The position numbers and the translations under genes were made by a program. Under the pieces are notes generated by a model. It was not told the DNA's origin. It saw only the letters and a list, made by a program, of their open reading frames with translations, and did not search any database. A stretch of 37,277 nt of DNA from Spirochaetae bacterium HGW-Spirochaetae-5 (GTDB lineage: Bacteria; Spirochaetota; UBA4802; UBA5550): contig PGXT01000073.1 in NCBI GenBank assembly GCA_002839285.1, forward strand, positions 1-37,277, read 5' to 3'. Positions 8,000-15,358 of the stretch are shown piece after piece (position 1 is the stretch's first letter; each line of letters begins with the position of its first letter).

Positions 8000-8786
8000 A
8001 ATTACGGCAGACATAGTGTATGTGTTGTGCTATTGATGCATAGGGTTCCCTGCGCGAGTACACGTATTCCACATCCTGAAGTTCCTGCATCCTGTCTTTA
8101 AACTCATCCTTGTTTTTGAAAAGATTATAAAATATACGTATCCCTGCTTTTGAGACTATTGTCATCCCCCGCTCTTCAATCCATGTTTTCACTTCGTACT
8201 GGTTCAGAGGATTGGTGGGAGTGAGTTTTCTTTTTTTGTCAACCTTGATGTAGCTGCCGGTCTTAATAGAGTTGAACATACCGTAAATACCGCACTTGAG
8301 AATAAGCCGGTCAACATTAAAAAAAAGCAGCGACAGATGCCCCTCCGGTGACAGAAATCTCAGTAGCCCATTAAGCGCATCTTCGGGATTATCCATCCAT
8401 TCAAGGACACCGTGAACGGTAATAAGGTCAAATGAGTTTTCTTCGAGATGATGATGAAGGTCGGCGATGGAGGAATGAAGCAGTGTAATCCTTTTATCCA
8501 GCGATTCCTCTTTGATGCAGGCTGATGCGATTTTAAGCATCTCCGCGGAGATGTCGCATAACACAACATTGTGACCCAGTGCAGCAAGCTTGCGGGAAAT
8601 CTGCCCCATACCGCCTCCGGCATCAAGGACGCGCAGCGGTTTCCCGGTCAAAAATGGCATTGAGGCGAGCATATCGTTCCACAGAACATGCACGCGAACC
8701 ATACCTTTAGGCGACTGGTATACTTTTGTATTAAGTCTCCCGGCCAGGTGATTGAAGTCACCTTCCGCTTTTTCCCTTTTTTTCAT
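7998..8786 (-). CDS. cmoM: CmoM-like SAM-dependent tRNA methyltransferase
   Basis: The 262-aa product starts at ATG 8786, preceded by AAGGAT; a TTG 15 bases upstream would overlap that site and is less likely. It follows CmoM of E. coli along its length: an N-terminal FNHLAGRLNTKVYQSPKG segment, the SAM site VLDAGGGMGQ, CDISAEML, HGVLEWMDNPEDAL, a LSLLFFN strand, the KKRKLTPTNPL loop, and the C-terminal REPYASIAQHIHYVCR. CmoM methylates the carboxymethoxy group of cmo5U34 to give mcmo5U in some tRNAs. Its partners CmoA and CmoB are not in the window. The match is to remembered family sequence; other tRNA methylations remain possible. Confidence 0.78.
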   Translation of the reverse strand: MKKREKAEGDFNHLAGRLNTKVYQSPKGMVRVHVLWNDMLASMPFLTGKPLRVLDAGGGMGQISRKLAALGHNVVLCDISAEMLKIASACIKEESLDKRITLLHSSIADLHHHLEENSFDLITVHGVLEWMDNPEDALNGLLRFLSPEGHLSLLFFNVDRLILKCGIYGMFNSIKTGSYIKVDKKRKLTPTNPLNQYEVKTWIEERGMTIVSKAGIRIFYNLFKNKDEFKDRMQELQDVEYVYSRREPYASIAQHIHYVCRN

Positions 8787-8865
8787 GACGATATCCTTCA
8801 ACTACGATAAAATTTGTCAAGAATGATTACCTGTTTCACTTCAGCTGAACCCTGGCAGCATCCCA

Positions 8866-8890
8866 GGCACAGCGCTTCGCGCTGTGCCTG
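8866..8890. repeat. Isolated family B hairpin (B5)
   Basis: AGGCACAGCGC-ttc-GCGCTGTGCCT is the same first hairpin found in the full B element near 11.56 kb, here without the rest of the element. Confidence 0.7.
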
Positions 8891-8937
8891 AAAATCAGTT
8901 TATGAAAGATGGCACAATATTGGACCTCGTGCCGTGA

Positions 8938-9083
8938 CCGGATAGATTTTCATTAAATAGTTCTCTATATAATACCGAAAAATCTCCCGGCCTATCGGCC
9001 ACCCTCTTTGATAAAGAGGGTTTAAACTTCCGTTTATAGCTGATCAATTATTGATTCAAAATCATACGGTCAAAGCACTAATA
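8938..9083. repeat. Diverged family A-related element (A5)
   Basis: Both ends carry the family A right end, in opposite directions: GACCGGATAGATTTTCATTAAA on the left and CGGTCAAAGCACTAAT on the right. Between them are a short CGGCC/GGCCA dyad and a smaller hairpin, ACCCTC-TTTGATAAA-GAGGGT. It occupies the gap between the methyltransferase and radical SAM genes. Confidence 0.6.
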
Positions 9084-9126
9084 TAATTGTTAATAAAAGT
9101 TTTTTAAAGAAAATAAATATTCAGGA

Positions 9127-9153
9127 TTGACTTATCCGTTTTTTAAATATAAT
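9127..9153 (+). promoter_or_regulatory. Candidate sigma-70-type promoter of the radical SAM gene
   Basis: TTGACT (9127-9132), a 15-base spacer, then TATAAT (9148-9153). This would give a leader of about 25 bases before the ATG at 9184. The spacer is shorter than ideal. Confidence 0.5.
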
Positions 9154-9183
9154 TACTATAATAAATACGGTGGAGGGACATTT

Positions 9184-10488
9184 ATGAAGAGTAATAATTA
9201 TTCTGAAATCGAGCCTTTTGAAATCTCCTCTATCCGTCCCCCCACAGAGAACAGCAGCCTTACATTCAGACTTACCCGGAACTGCTACTGGAACAGGTGC
9301 GGATTCTGTCCCGTTTATAAAACCGGTTCCAGATTTTCAAAAAGGACTATTGAGGAAGTGGAAAAGGATATTTCCCGCGCAAAAATAATAGATAAACTTC
9401 TTATCGACAAAGGTATTTCCGGTTCAGCATCATCATCCTACAGCGAACATTCACTATATTCTCTCATTGCCGATGTAAAGCGTGAAAGGTTCAAATCGGG
9501 CAGAATCCCCTCTCTCTATGAAAAGAGCAATGACCTGGAGGATTCACCCGGTCTTGACGAAAGGATGAGATGGTTTCTCACATGGTTCAAGGATAACCCG
9601 ACAACCGAGGATAGTTTTACCCATGTATTCTCATGGCGCGCCGGTGGCGGGAACACATGTTTCTTCGGAGATGCCGATTCTCTTATACTGAAACCGGATT
9701 TTATAGCAAGGGCTTCATCCTTTGCGAAGGAGACTTTCCCCACAATAAACCGTATTACAATTTACGGAAGAACAAAAAGCGCAGCGAAACTCCGGACTCC
9801 GGCTGAACTGAAAATCTTTGCTGCTTCAGGGATAAACCGTGTACACTTTGGACTGGAGAGCGGCAGCGACAGGGTGCTTGAGCTTGTAACAAAGGGCGAA
9901 ACATCCGATGACCATATTAAGGGCGCTCTTAAAATTAAGGACTCAGGAATATCATGTTCGGTTTATGTAATGCCGGGACTTGGCGGTAAAGATCTTTCTG
10001 AAGAGAACGGTATAGAGACAGCAAGAGTTATTAACGCTGTCGAACCGGATTTCGTACGCCTGCGCACACTTGAAATTTTTCCCGGTACAGGGCTCTACGC
10101 CATGATAAAAAACGGAACATTCACATTGGCGGACGAGGAGGATGTGGTAAGAGAAATCCGGACAATCGTTTCGGAAACATCGTGCCGCACTGAAATTGTA
10201 AGCGACAGCGCAACCAATCTGCTGAACATAAACGGCACACTCCCGTTCGACAGGGAAAGGATGCTACAGGTCATCGACTCATATCTTTCTCTCTCACGGA
10301 GAGAGAAACTTGAATTCAGTGTAAAATCAAGAATTGAATCATTCATGGGGCAGTACGGCGGACTAACCGAGGATATTTATGCATTTTTATCCCCCTATAT
10401 AAAAGGGGGGATGCTTGATATCTCAGATGCCGGTGACAAAAAACTCATTGAAATAACAACTGTCATAAGGGGCAAGTTAATGCCCTGA
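9184..10488 (+). CDS. Radical SAM protein with CX4CX2C cluster motif
   Basis: The start is ATG 9184, with GGAGG just upstream; a TTG at 9127 is in frame but lies in the promoter region. The 434-aa product has the cluster motif TRNCYWNRCGFC (Cys34, Cys39, Cys42), a spacing of four then two rather than the usual three then two. This occurs in a known Elp3-like branch of radical SAM enzymes with C-P-W-N-x-C-x-F-C. Further motifs fit the TIM barrel: RITIYGRTKSAAKL, INRVHFGLESGSDRVLELV, VYVMPGLGG and LRTLEIFPGTGLY. No cobalamin domain and no SPASM cluster are seen. The substrate is unknown. It stands alone, convergent with the hydrolase gene. Confidence 0.82.
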   Translation: MKSNNYSEIEPFEISSIRPPTENSSLTFRLTRNCYWNRCGFCPVYKTGSRFSKRTIEEVEKDISRAKIIDKLLIDKGISGSASSSYSEHSLYSLIADVKRERFKSGRIPSLYEKSNDLEDSPGLDERMRWFLTWFKDNPTTEDSFTHVFSWRAGGGNTCFFGDADSLILKPDFIARASSFAKETFPTINRITIYGRTKSAAKLRTPAELKIFAASGINRVHFGLESGSDRVLELVTKGETSDDHIKGALKIKDSGISCSVYVMPGLGGKDLSEENGIETARVINAVEPDFVRLRTLEIFPGTGLYAMIKNGTFTLADEEDVVREIRTIVSETSCRTEIVSDSATNLLNINGTLPFDRERMLQVIDSYLSLSRREKLEFSVKSRIESFMGQYGGLTEDIYAFLSPYIKGGMLDISDAGDKKLIEITTVIRGKLMP

Positions 10489-10564
10489 TTTCCGGAGGAC
10501 AAAAGTATTCAACAGTACCTGTTAAAACAGATTTTCAACAGCTCAGTTATAAAACCTCAGATGC

Positions 10565-11500
10565 CTATGCCTTCCCTGCCCTTCTGAATTGAATAAATTT
10601 TATCAATGCGACCGCCAGATCTATTAATACGATAAGTGCCGCCAAGGCATAACCGAAATACCCTGAGTAGAGCCAATCATTTATAACTGAATTTTCAGAA
10701 ACCTTCAGCGTTTTTGAAATCCAGGAGTTTGCAAGAGTGAGTGATTCTGTCCAGAACCGGCCGTCGGTATGAACTGCATCCTGAAACCACTTTAATTCGA
10801 TAGAAGGATTTATCTCCTTGATTTTATTAACATATTCCGGATAACACCAGAAACATTCATCTTCAGTCCCGGCCATAATCAGGCCCTCGAATTCCGGGCC
10901 TGGTCCCTTGTGAAGATATAAAGGTTTGCCGGCAAGGGGATAACTCAGAGCAGGAAACGTAGCGACAAATTTCGGAGTCAGGTTGCTCATGGCAAGATAA
11001 ACTGCAGCGCCCCCTCCCAGAGAATTTCCGAATGATATAATACGATCGGGATCAACATAAGTTAAAGCCCTCACATAGCGATAAGCGCCTAAAGCGTCAC
11101 CAAAACATTCATCGTACCGGTTACCATCCAACTTGGGAAAAGTACCTTCGGATTTGCCGTGACCACGATATGTAATTGAAAAAGCAACGACCCCCATGTT
11201 TACAAGTTTTTTTGCGAGAGTATCATTGTCTTCAAGCGTTCTGTTAACTCCGTGGAACATTATAACAGCGGGAAATTTTGAATAAAACGAATGATTCCGT
11301 GGAAGGTAAAGACGGCCATGAAGCTTCAATGAAGTATCTACACTTGTCCAGTCGTTTATGAAAGAGGGGTTAAAATAAACTTCCTGTAAAGTGTAATTTT
11401 TTTTGCCGTAATTTGCAAGAATTCCGGCAGAACTCAAACCAATTAAATTGAAGATAATAAAAATTTTCCAGAACTTAGTCATCTTTTTATATAATTTCAT
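10565..11500 (-). CDS. Membrane-anchored alpha/beta hydrolase
   Basis: The product is 311 aa from ATG 11500; GTG 11509 and ATG 11482 are alternatives and the ribosome site is weak. It has an N-terminal membrane helix (about 10-30), a hydrolase body and a C-terminal helix (about 280-302) with a basic tail. Catalytic features are the oxyanion MFHG, the nucleophile elbow GNSLGGG, a probable acid in AGTEDECFW and the histidine in DAVHTDG. The fold family includes esterases, lipases and peptidases (dienelactone-hydrolase or BAAT-like types). Two membrane helices suggest the body sits on one face of the inner membrane. No substrate can be named. It is a single gene next to a B-element copy. Confidence 0.8.
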   Translation of the reverse strand: MKLYKKMTKFWKIFIIFNLIGLSSAGILANYGKKNYTLQEVYFNPSFINDWTSVDTSLKLHGRLYLPRNHSFYSKFPAVIMFHGVNRTLEDNDTLAKKLVNMGVVAFSITYRGHGKSEGTFPKLDGNRYDECFGDALGAYRYVRALTYVDPDRIISFGNSLGGGAAVYLAMSNLTPKFVATFPALSYPLAGKPLYLHKGPGPEFEGLIMAGTEDECFWCYPEYVNKIKEINPSIELKWFQDAVHTDGRFWTESLTLANSWISKTLKVSENSVINDWLYSGYFGYALAALIVLIDLAVALIKFIQFRRAGKA

Positions 11501-11539
11501 CTCTACCACTTTTTTTAAAATTTTAATATATGAAACTGC

Positions 11540-11672
11540 GGTAGCGATTAATTTCCGTGGGCACAGCGCTTCGCGCTGTGCCTGATATGGGGGATTACGG
11601 GGGCGGCGCCCCCGTAATCCCCCATATCCAGCGTATGCGGAGCATACGCACCCCCGAGAATAATTTGCTACC
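11540..11672. mobile_element. Family B MITE-like element, copy B2, with 9-bp target duplication
   Basis: The element runs from GGTAGC to GCTACC and is flanked by the exact direct repeat TGAAACTGC (11531-11539 and 11673-11681). Inside are three perfect hairpins: GGCACAGCGC/GCGCTGTGCC (11560-11582), a 21-bp stem (11584-11604 with 11608-11628, loop GGC) and GCGTATGC/GCATACGC (11631-11649). It has no coding capacity. The flanking duplication is the signature of transposition, presumably by a transposase supplied elsewhere. Confidence 0.88.
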
Positions 11673-11692
11673 TGAAACTGCTGTCTGCCCGA

Positions 11693-11757
11693 AAACCGGC
11701 GGTATTATATCTCCGCAGCGCCGAAGGCGCGGCGGAGAGCATTTTCACCACCAGTTT
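11693..11757. repeat. Family D palindromic element, copy D1
   Basis: The ends are inverted: AAACCGGCGGTATTATAT on the left, and on the right the reverse complement of AAACTGGTGGTGAAAATG. The core is a hairpin CTCCGC-x-GCGCC-gaa-GGCGC-x-GCGGAG. Related copies lie near 18.36 kb (inverted) and 22.04 kb. No target duplication is evident. Confidence 0.7.
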
Positions 11758-11814
11758 ATGAGTACTTACGAAAACAGTCATTAAAGAAAATAAGTCAACC
11801 TCTTTACATATTCT

Positions 11815-12018
11815 AAAATTTGAAATTTTTCACACTCACCCCCGGCCCCTCTCTTTGGAAAGAAAAAGAGGGGAGTTTAAGACAAAGAATTTATTGTGTT
11901 TTTCAGAAGAATGTTTTGTTTACGAAGCCCCTCTTTTTTTCATCAAAGAGAGGGGCGCGGCAACAGCCGGGGGTGAGTGGGAATAGTTTAAATGAAAAAC
12001 TATCCGGTCAAACACTAA
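11815..12018 (+). repeat. Family A element, copy A3, supplying a gene's stop codon
   Basis: This full-size copy has both CCCCTCTCTTT hairpins between ACTCACCCCCGGC and GCCGGGGGTGAGT. Its right end, CCGGTCAAACACTAATA, contains the CTA at 12015-12017 that is the TAG stop of the minus-strand TPR gene, so the element abuts or has replaced that gene's 3' end. Confidence 0.85.
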
Positions 12019-14867
12019 TACTCAAGTTCATGGGCTTTTTTTCCTGCATCCTCCGCATCCTTATGCATTCCAAGGCTTTTGTAAATTTCCGACGCCTTTA
12101 AATAATAGAGTCCCGCCAGCGACCTGTTCTGTATTTTATAAATATAAGCCGTGTTTTTCATTAATTGAGCATAATCGGCATTCCTGTGAAGCCCAAGGCT
12201 GTCCATTATTATTCTGCTGTTTGTAAAATACTCAAGAGCTGTATTAAGATTATCCCTTTTCGCGTGCACCAGCCCGATATAGTTGCACAGATCAGCATAA
12301 CCGGAAGTTTTGTGAAGGCTCAAACTCTCCTTAATCGATTTGCTCTTTATGTAATAATCCATTGCACTGTCAAGGTCCCCTTTTTTGCCGTATATAGTCC
12401 CGATGTTCAATATAAGGTCGCTATATGGAGATGTCTTCTGCAGTTCAAGATTCTCCTTTATCGATTTGCTCTTCATGCAGTATTCCATACCCTGATCAAG
12501 ATCGTTTTTTTTGGTGTAAACAATCCCGATGTTCATCGTCAGATGGCCATAGGCGGAGGTTTTCTGCAGATCAAGAGAGTCCATGACAGATCGGCTTTTC
12601 ATGAAACTTTCCATCGCGCTGCTGTAATCGCCTTTCTTATAATATACAATTCCTGTATGCATCATGAGATGAGCGTATGTTGCGGTTCTGCTAAGCTCAA
12701 GGCTTTCCATAACTGATCTGCTTTTAACGAAGTATTCCATTGCAGCGGGGAGATCGCCCTTACCGGATGATGCGATTCCGGTATACATCAGCAGCCCGGC
12801 ATATGATGCAGTTTTCTGAAGCTGAAGAGTCTCCATGAGTTCACTGCTTTTTTTAAGATATTCCATTGAACCGGCAATATCACCTTTGTTATATGAGACG
12901 ATGCCTGTGTACATCAGAAGATCTGCATAGGATGCAGTGTTCCGGAACTGAAGGTTTTCCATTATTACTCTGCTTTTTTTAAGATACTCATAAGCTCTTC
13001 CGGGATCCCCTTTATTGTCGATGACGATCCCGGTGTACATCATCAGATCTGCATATAATGATGTTTTCCCCAGTTTGAGATTTTCCATGATTGAACTGCT
13101 TTTATTTAAATGTTCCATGGCTGCTGATAGATCTCCCTTCTTATCATAAACAATCCCCATGTGCATCATAAGTTCAGCATAGCCTGGTGTATTCTGAAGT
13201 CCCAGGCTATCCCTGATTGTCTTACTCTTACTGTAATACTCCAGCGCATCCGGGAGATCCCCTTTTCTAAAAGAGATGATTCCGAAATTCATCATTAAAT
13301 TGCCATAGCCTGAGGTTTTATGAAACCCCATAGTATCCATGATTTTAAGGCTCTTATTGTAATGATCTATGGCATTTTCGAGATCACCTTTTTTATAATA
13401 TATAATTCCGGTATTCATCATCAGATGGGCGTACACGGAGGAGCTTCGAAGTTCAAGAGTGTCGAGAATTGTTTTACACTTCATGTAATATTCCAATGAA
13501 CTGACGAGATCCCCTTTACTGAAATATACAATACCGATCTTCATCAGGAGAACAGCATAGCCCGATGTCTTCTGCAGCTCCAGGCTCTCTTTGATTAACC
13601 GGCTTTCCAGATAATACTTCATGGCGCACTCCAGATCACCCCTAATCCAGCAGATACCCCCCATGTTGTTTATCACAACCGAATAGGCGGGAGTCTTCTG
13701 AAGGCCGAGGCTGTCCAGTATCGTTTTCCCTTTATTATAGTACTCCATTGCACCGGAAGGATCGCCCCTGTTGTCATACACCGCGCCGATGTTTATCATA
13801 AGATCCGCATAGGCCGGGTTTTTCTGAAGTCCAAGGCTCTCCATAATTACTCTGCTTCCGGAGTAGTGCTCCATGGCGCTTACGAGATCGGCTTTGTCGT
13901 CATACAGCGCTCCGATCTTTGCCATAAGGGCAGCATAGGCCGAGGTGTTCCCGATTCCGAGCCCGTCCAGAATTTTCCTGCTTTCAGCGAAATATGACAA
14001 TGCACTTTCCGGGTTTCCCTTTCGCAGGTACACATCACCGATATTGTACATCAGAGCCGCATATCCGGTTGTATGAGTTTCGTCTCTCCCCTTTAAGACT
14101 TTATCCGCTTTATCCAGATACCCGAGAGCATCGTTGAAAAGATTAAGCTTTTCTCCGGCAGTATATCCTGCCGCCTTCAGCGCATCTAGATAAGTGCTGT
14201 CGATTTTCACAGCCTGCTTAAATAGATCAAGTGCAGCTTCAGGATCGGTATCCTGTACAGTGAGCCCTTTAGAATAAAATTCGTAAGCTGTAATAGATGG
14301 TCTCTCTCCGGTCTCAAGCTCATTCTTCTCGTCGAAGGTTATTACAGGGGGATCGTTTTCCGCAGACTTAAGTTTATCACTCTCTTCCATGAGAGAGAGG
14401 ATAATTTTTGACTGAAGTGCAAATATCTCTTCCAGTGTTCCGTCAAGTTTTACGGTTTTAATATCAGAACCCGATTTCACTTTTATAAGTTTAGCCGTTA
14501 TGCTGATATTTGTGCCTGAGACTGTATAGCTCCCTGCCAATATTACGTCAGCACCTGTTATCCCCCCCATCTCTTTTATTGTCTTTTTATCCGGAAGAGC
14601 AGAGATGACCGGTGAAATATTGCGCATGACTTTCCTGCGTTCATCAACGGATATTACATGGATTGAAGAGATCTTATCCATATCTGATGTAAGAGAATCT
14701 GTCATACCTGCGGAGAGCCAGGAAAACGCGGCATCGCCGGTATTCTGAAAAGGATGGACAAGCAGCCGCATCTTCCGGCCGGCATGGGCGATCTTTGAGT
14801 CTGCGATGATTACTGCGAGCAGAAATAGCGATGTTATAATTGCGTATAGACTGAGCCTGTTCTTCAT
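12015..14867 (-). CDS. Secreted TPR protein with sixteen 42-residue repeats
   Basis: The 950-aa product starts at ATG 14867 (a TTG at 14885 is less likely) with a signal peptide ending AHA. Residues of about 30-150 form an alpha/beta domain (LLVHPFQN...FSWLSAGMTDSLTSDM..., then GADVILAGSYTV) like the CsgG/TolB-N-type domain often found before TPRs. A first TPR-like unit lies near 190-260. From about residue 265 come sixteen repeats of almost exactly 42 residues on the pattern YADLMMNIG-IVYxKKGDLxxAMEYYxKSRxIMESLxLQKT, which is the long TPR type of TPR_10/12 and kinesin light chain. The role is probably periplasmic or envelope scaffolding; partners are unknown. The near-equal repeats make the DNA a set of 126-bp units open to copy-number change. 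Confidence 0.85.
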   Translation of the reverse strand: MKNRLSLYAIITSLFLLAVIIADSKIAHAGRKMRLLVHPFQNTGDAAFSWLSAGMTDSLTSDMDKISSIHVISVDERRKVMRNISPVISALPDKKTIKEMGGITGADVILAGSYTVSGTNISITAKLIKVKSGSDIKTVKLDGTLEEIFALQSKIILSLMEESDKLKSAENDPPVITFDEKNELETGERPSITAYEFYSKGLTVQDTDPEAALDLFKQAVKIDSTYLDALKAAGYTAGEKLNLFNDALGYLDKADKVLKGRDETHTTGYAALMYNIGDVYLRKGNPESALSYFAESRKILDGLGIGNTSAYAALMAKIGALYDDKADLVSAMEHYSGSRVIMESLGLQKNPAYADLMINIGAVYDNRGDPSGAMEYYNKGKTILDSLGLQKTPAYSVVINNMGGICWIRGDLECAMKYYLESRLIKESLELQKTSGYAVLLMKIGIVYFSKGDLVSSLEYYMKCKTILDTLELRSSSVYAHLMMNTGIIYYKKGDLENAIDHYNKSLKIMDTMGFHKTSGYGNLMMNFGIISFRKGDLPDALEYYSKSKTIRDSLGLQNTPGYAELMMHMGIVYDKKGDLSAAMEHLNKSSSIMENLKLGKTSLYADLMMYTGIVIDNKGDPGRAYEYLKKSRVIMENLQFRNTASYADLLMYTGIVSYNKGDIAGSMEYLKKSSELMETLQLQKTASYAGLLMYTGIASSGKGDLPAAMEYFVKSRSVMESLELSRTATYAHLMMHTGIVYYKKGDYSSAMESFMKSRSVMDSLDLQKTSAYGHLTMNIGIVYTKKNDLDQGMEYCMKSKSIKENLELQKTSPYSDLILNIGTIYGKKGDLDSAMDYYIKSKSIKESLSLHKTSGYADLCNYIGLVHAKRDNLNTALEYFTNSRIIMDSLGLHRNADYAQLMKNTAYIYKIQNRSLAGLYYLKASEIYKSLGMHKDAEDAGKKAHELEY

Positions 14868-15358
14868 AAAGCCTGCATGAGTCAACAGTTTCCATTTAAT
14901 GGACAGAGTGAAGGATGCTGACTGATATTTTTTAATAAAAACCGGTTATAAGGGCATTCTAACAATGCACACTATTGTATTGTCAACGAATATTTTACTG
15001 ATACTGGAAAACTGAAATCGGTAGCAGTTTACTTCCGGGGGCACAGCGCTTCCCGCATACGCACCCCCGAAAATAATTCACTACCACTGAAATCGTTCGA
15101 GGGGGAATATTTAAAACAGTAATCTGCACATAGCAGATATGCCTGATTTAAAAAATTTTACAAACTTCTATTGACACATTATCCGGAAAAGAAAAAATAA
15201 GCAGCAATTATTCCTGAACTTTTTAATATTAAAAAACAATATCCAATATTTATTTCTTAACTTTTTTTAAGCAAAAGAAGCCCTATTACCCCCGCTGCCG
15301 AAGGCGTCGGGAGTATGTAATTTTTGAAAAATATCATAGAACAATTAACTGAATTATA
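14868..15358. other. Gap between the TPR gene and mtaB
   Basis: About 490 bases with no supported gene. It holds the small B4 element (15020-15085) and a short GC-rich hairpin near 15285-15312 (CCCGCTGCCGAAGGCGTCGGG), of the kind also seen at 29.1 and 30.6 kb. It should carry the promoters of the two divergent genes, but I see no confident boxes. Confidence 0.6.
15020..15085. mobile_element. Family B deletion derivative, copy B4, with 9-bp target duplication
   Basis: This 66-bp element begins GGTAGCAGTTTACTTCCGGG and ends CCCCCGAAAATAATTCACTACC. The left arm of hairpin 1 (CACAGCGCTTC) is joined directly to the right arm of hairpin 3 (GCATACGC), so the whole middle is missing. It is flanked by the exact direct repeat ACTGAAATC (15011-15019 and 15086-15094); the match extends one base further because a G follows both. 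Confidence 0.85.

Noticed and set aside
11820..12101. Plus-strand frame at 11.8-12.1 kb
   Set aside because: It covers the A3 repeat and the 3' end of the TPR gene on the other strand.
12015..14867. The 126-bp periodic DNA as a CRISPR-like or satellite array
   Set aside because: The period matches 42 codons of an open TPR reading frame; no identical short repeats with unique spacers occur.
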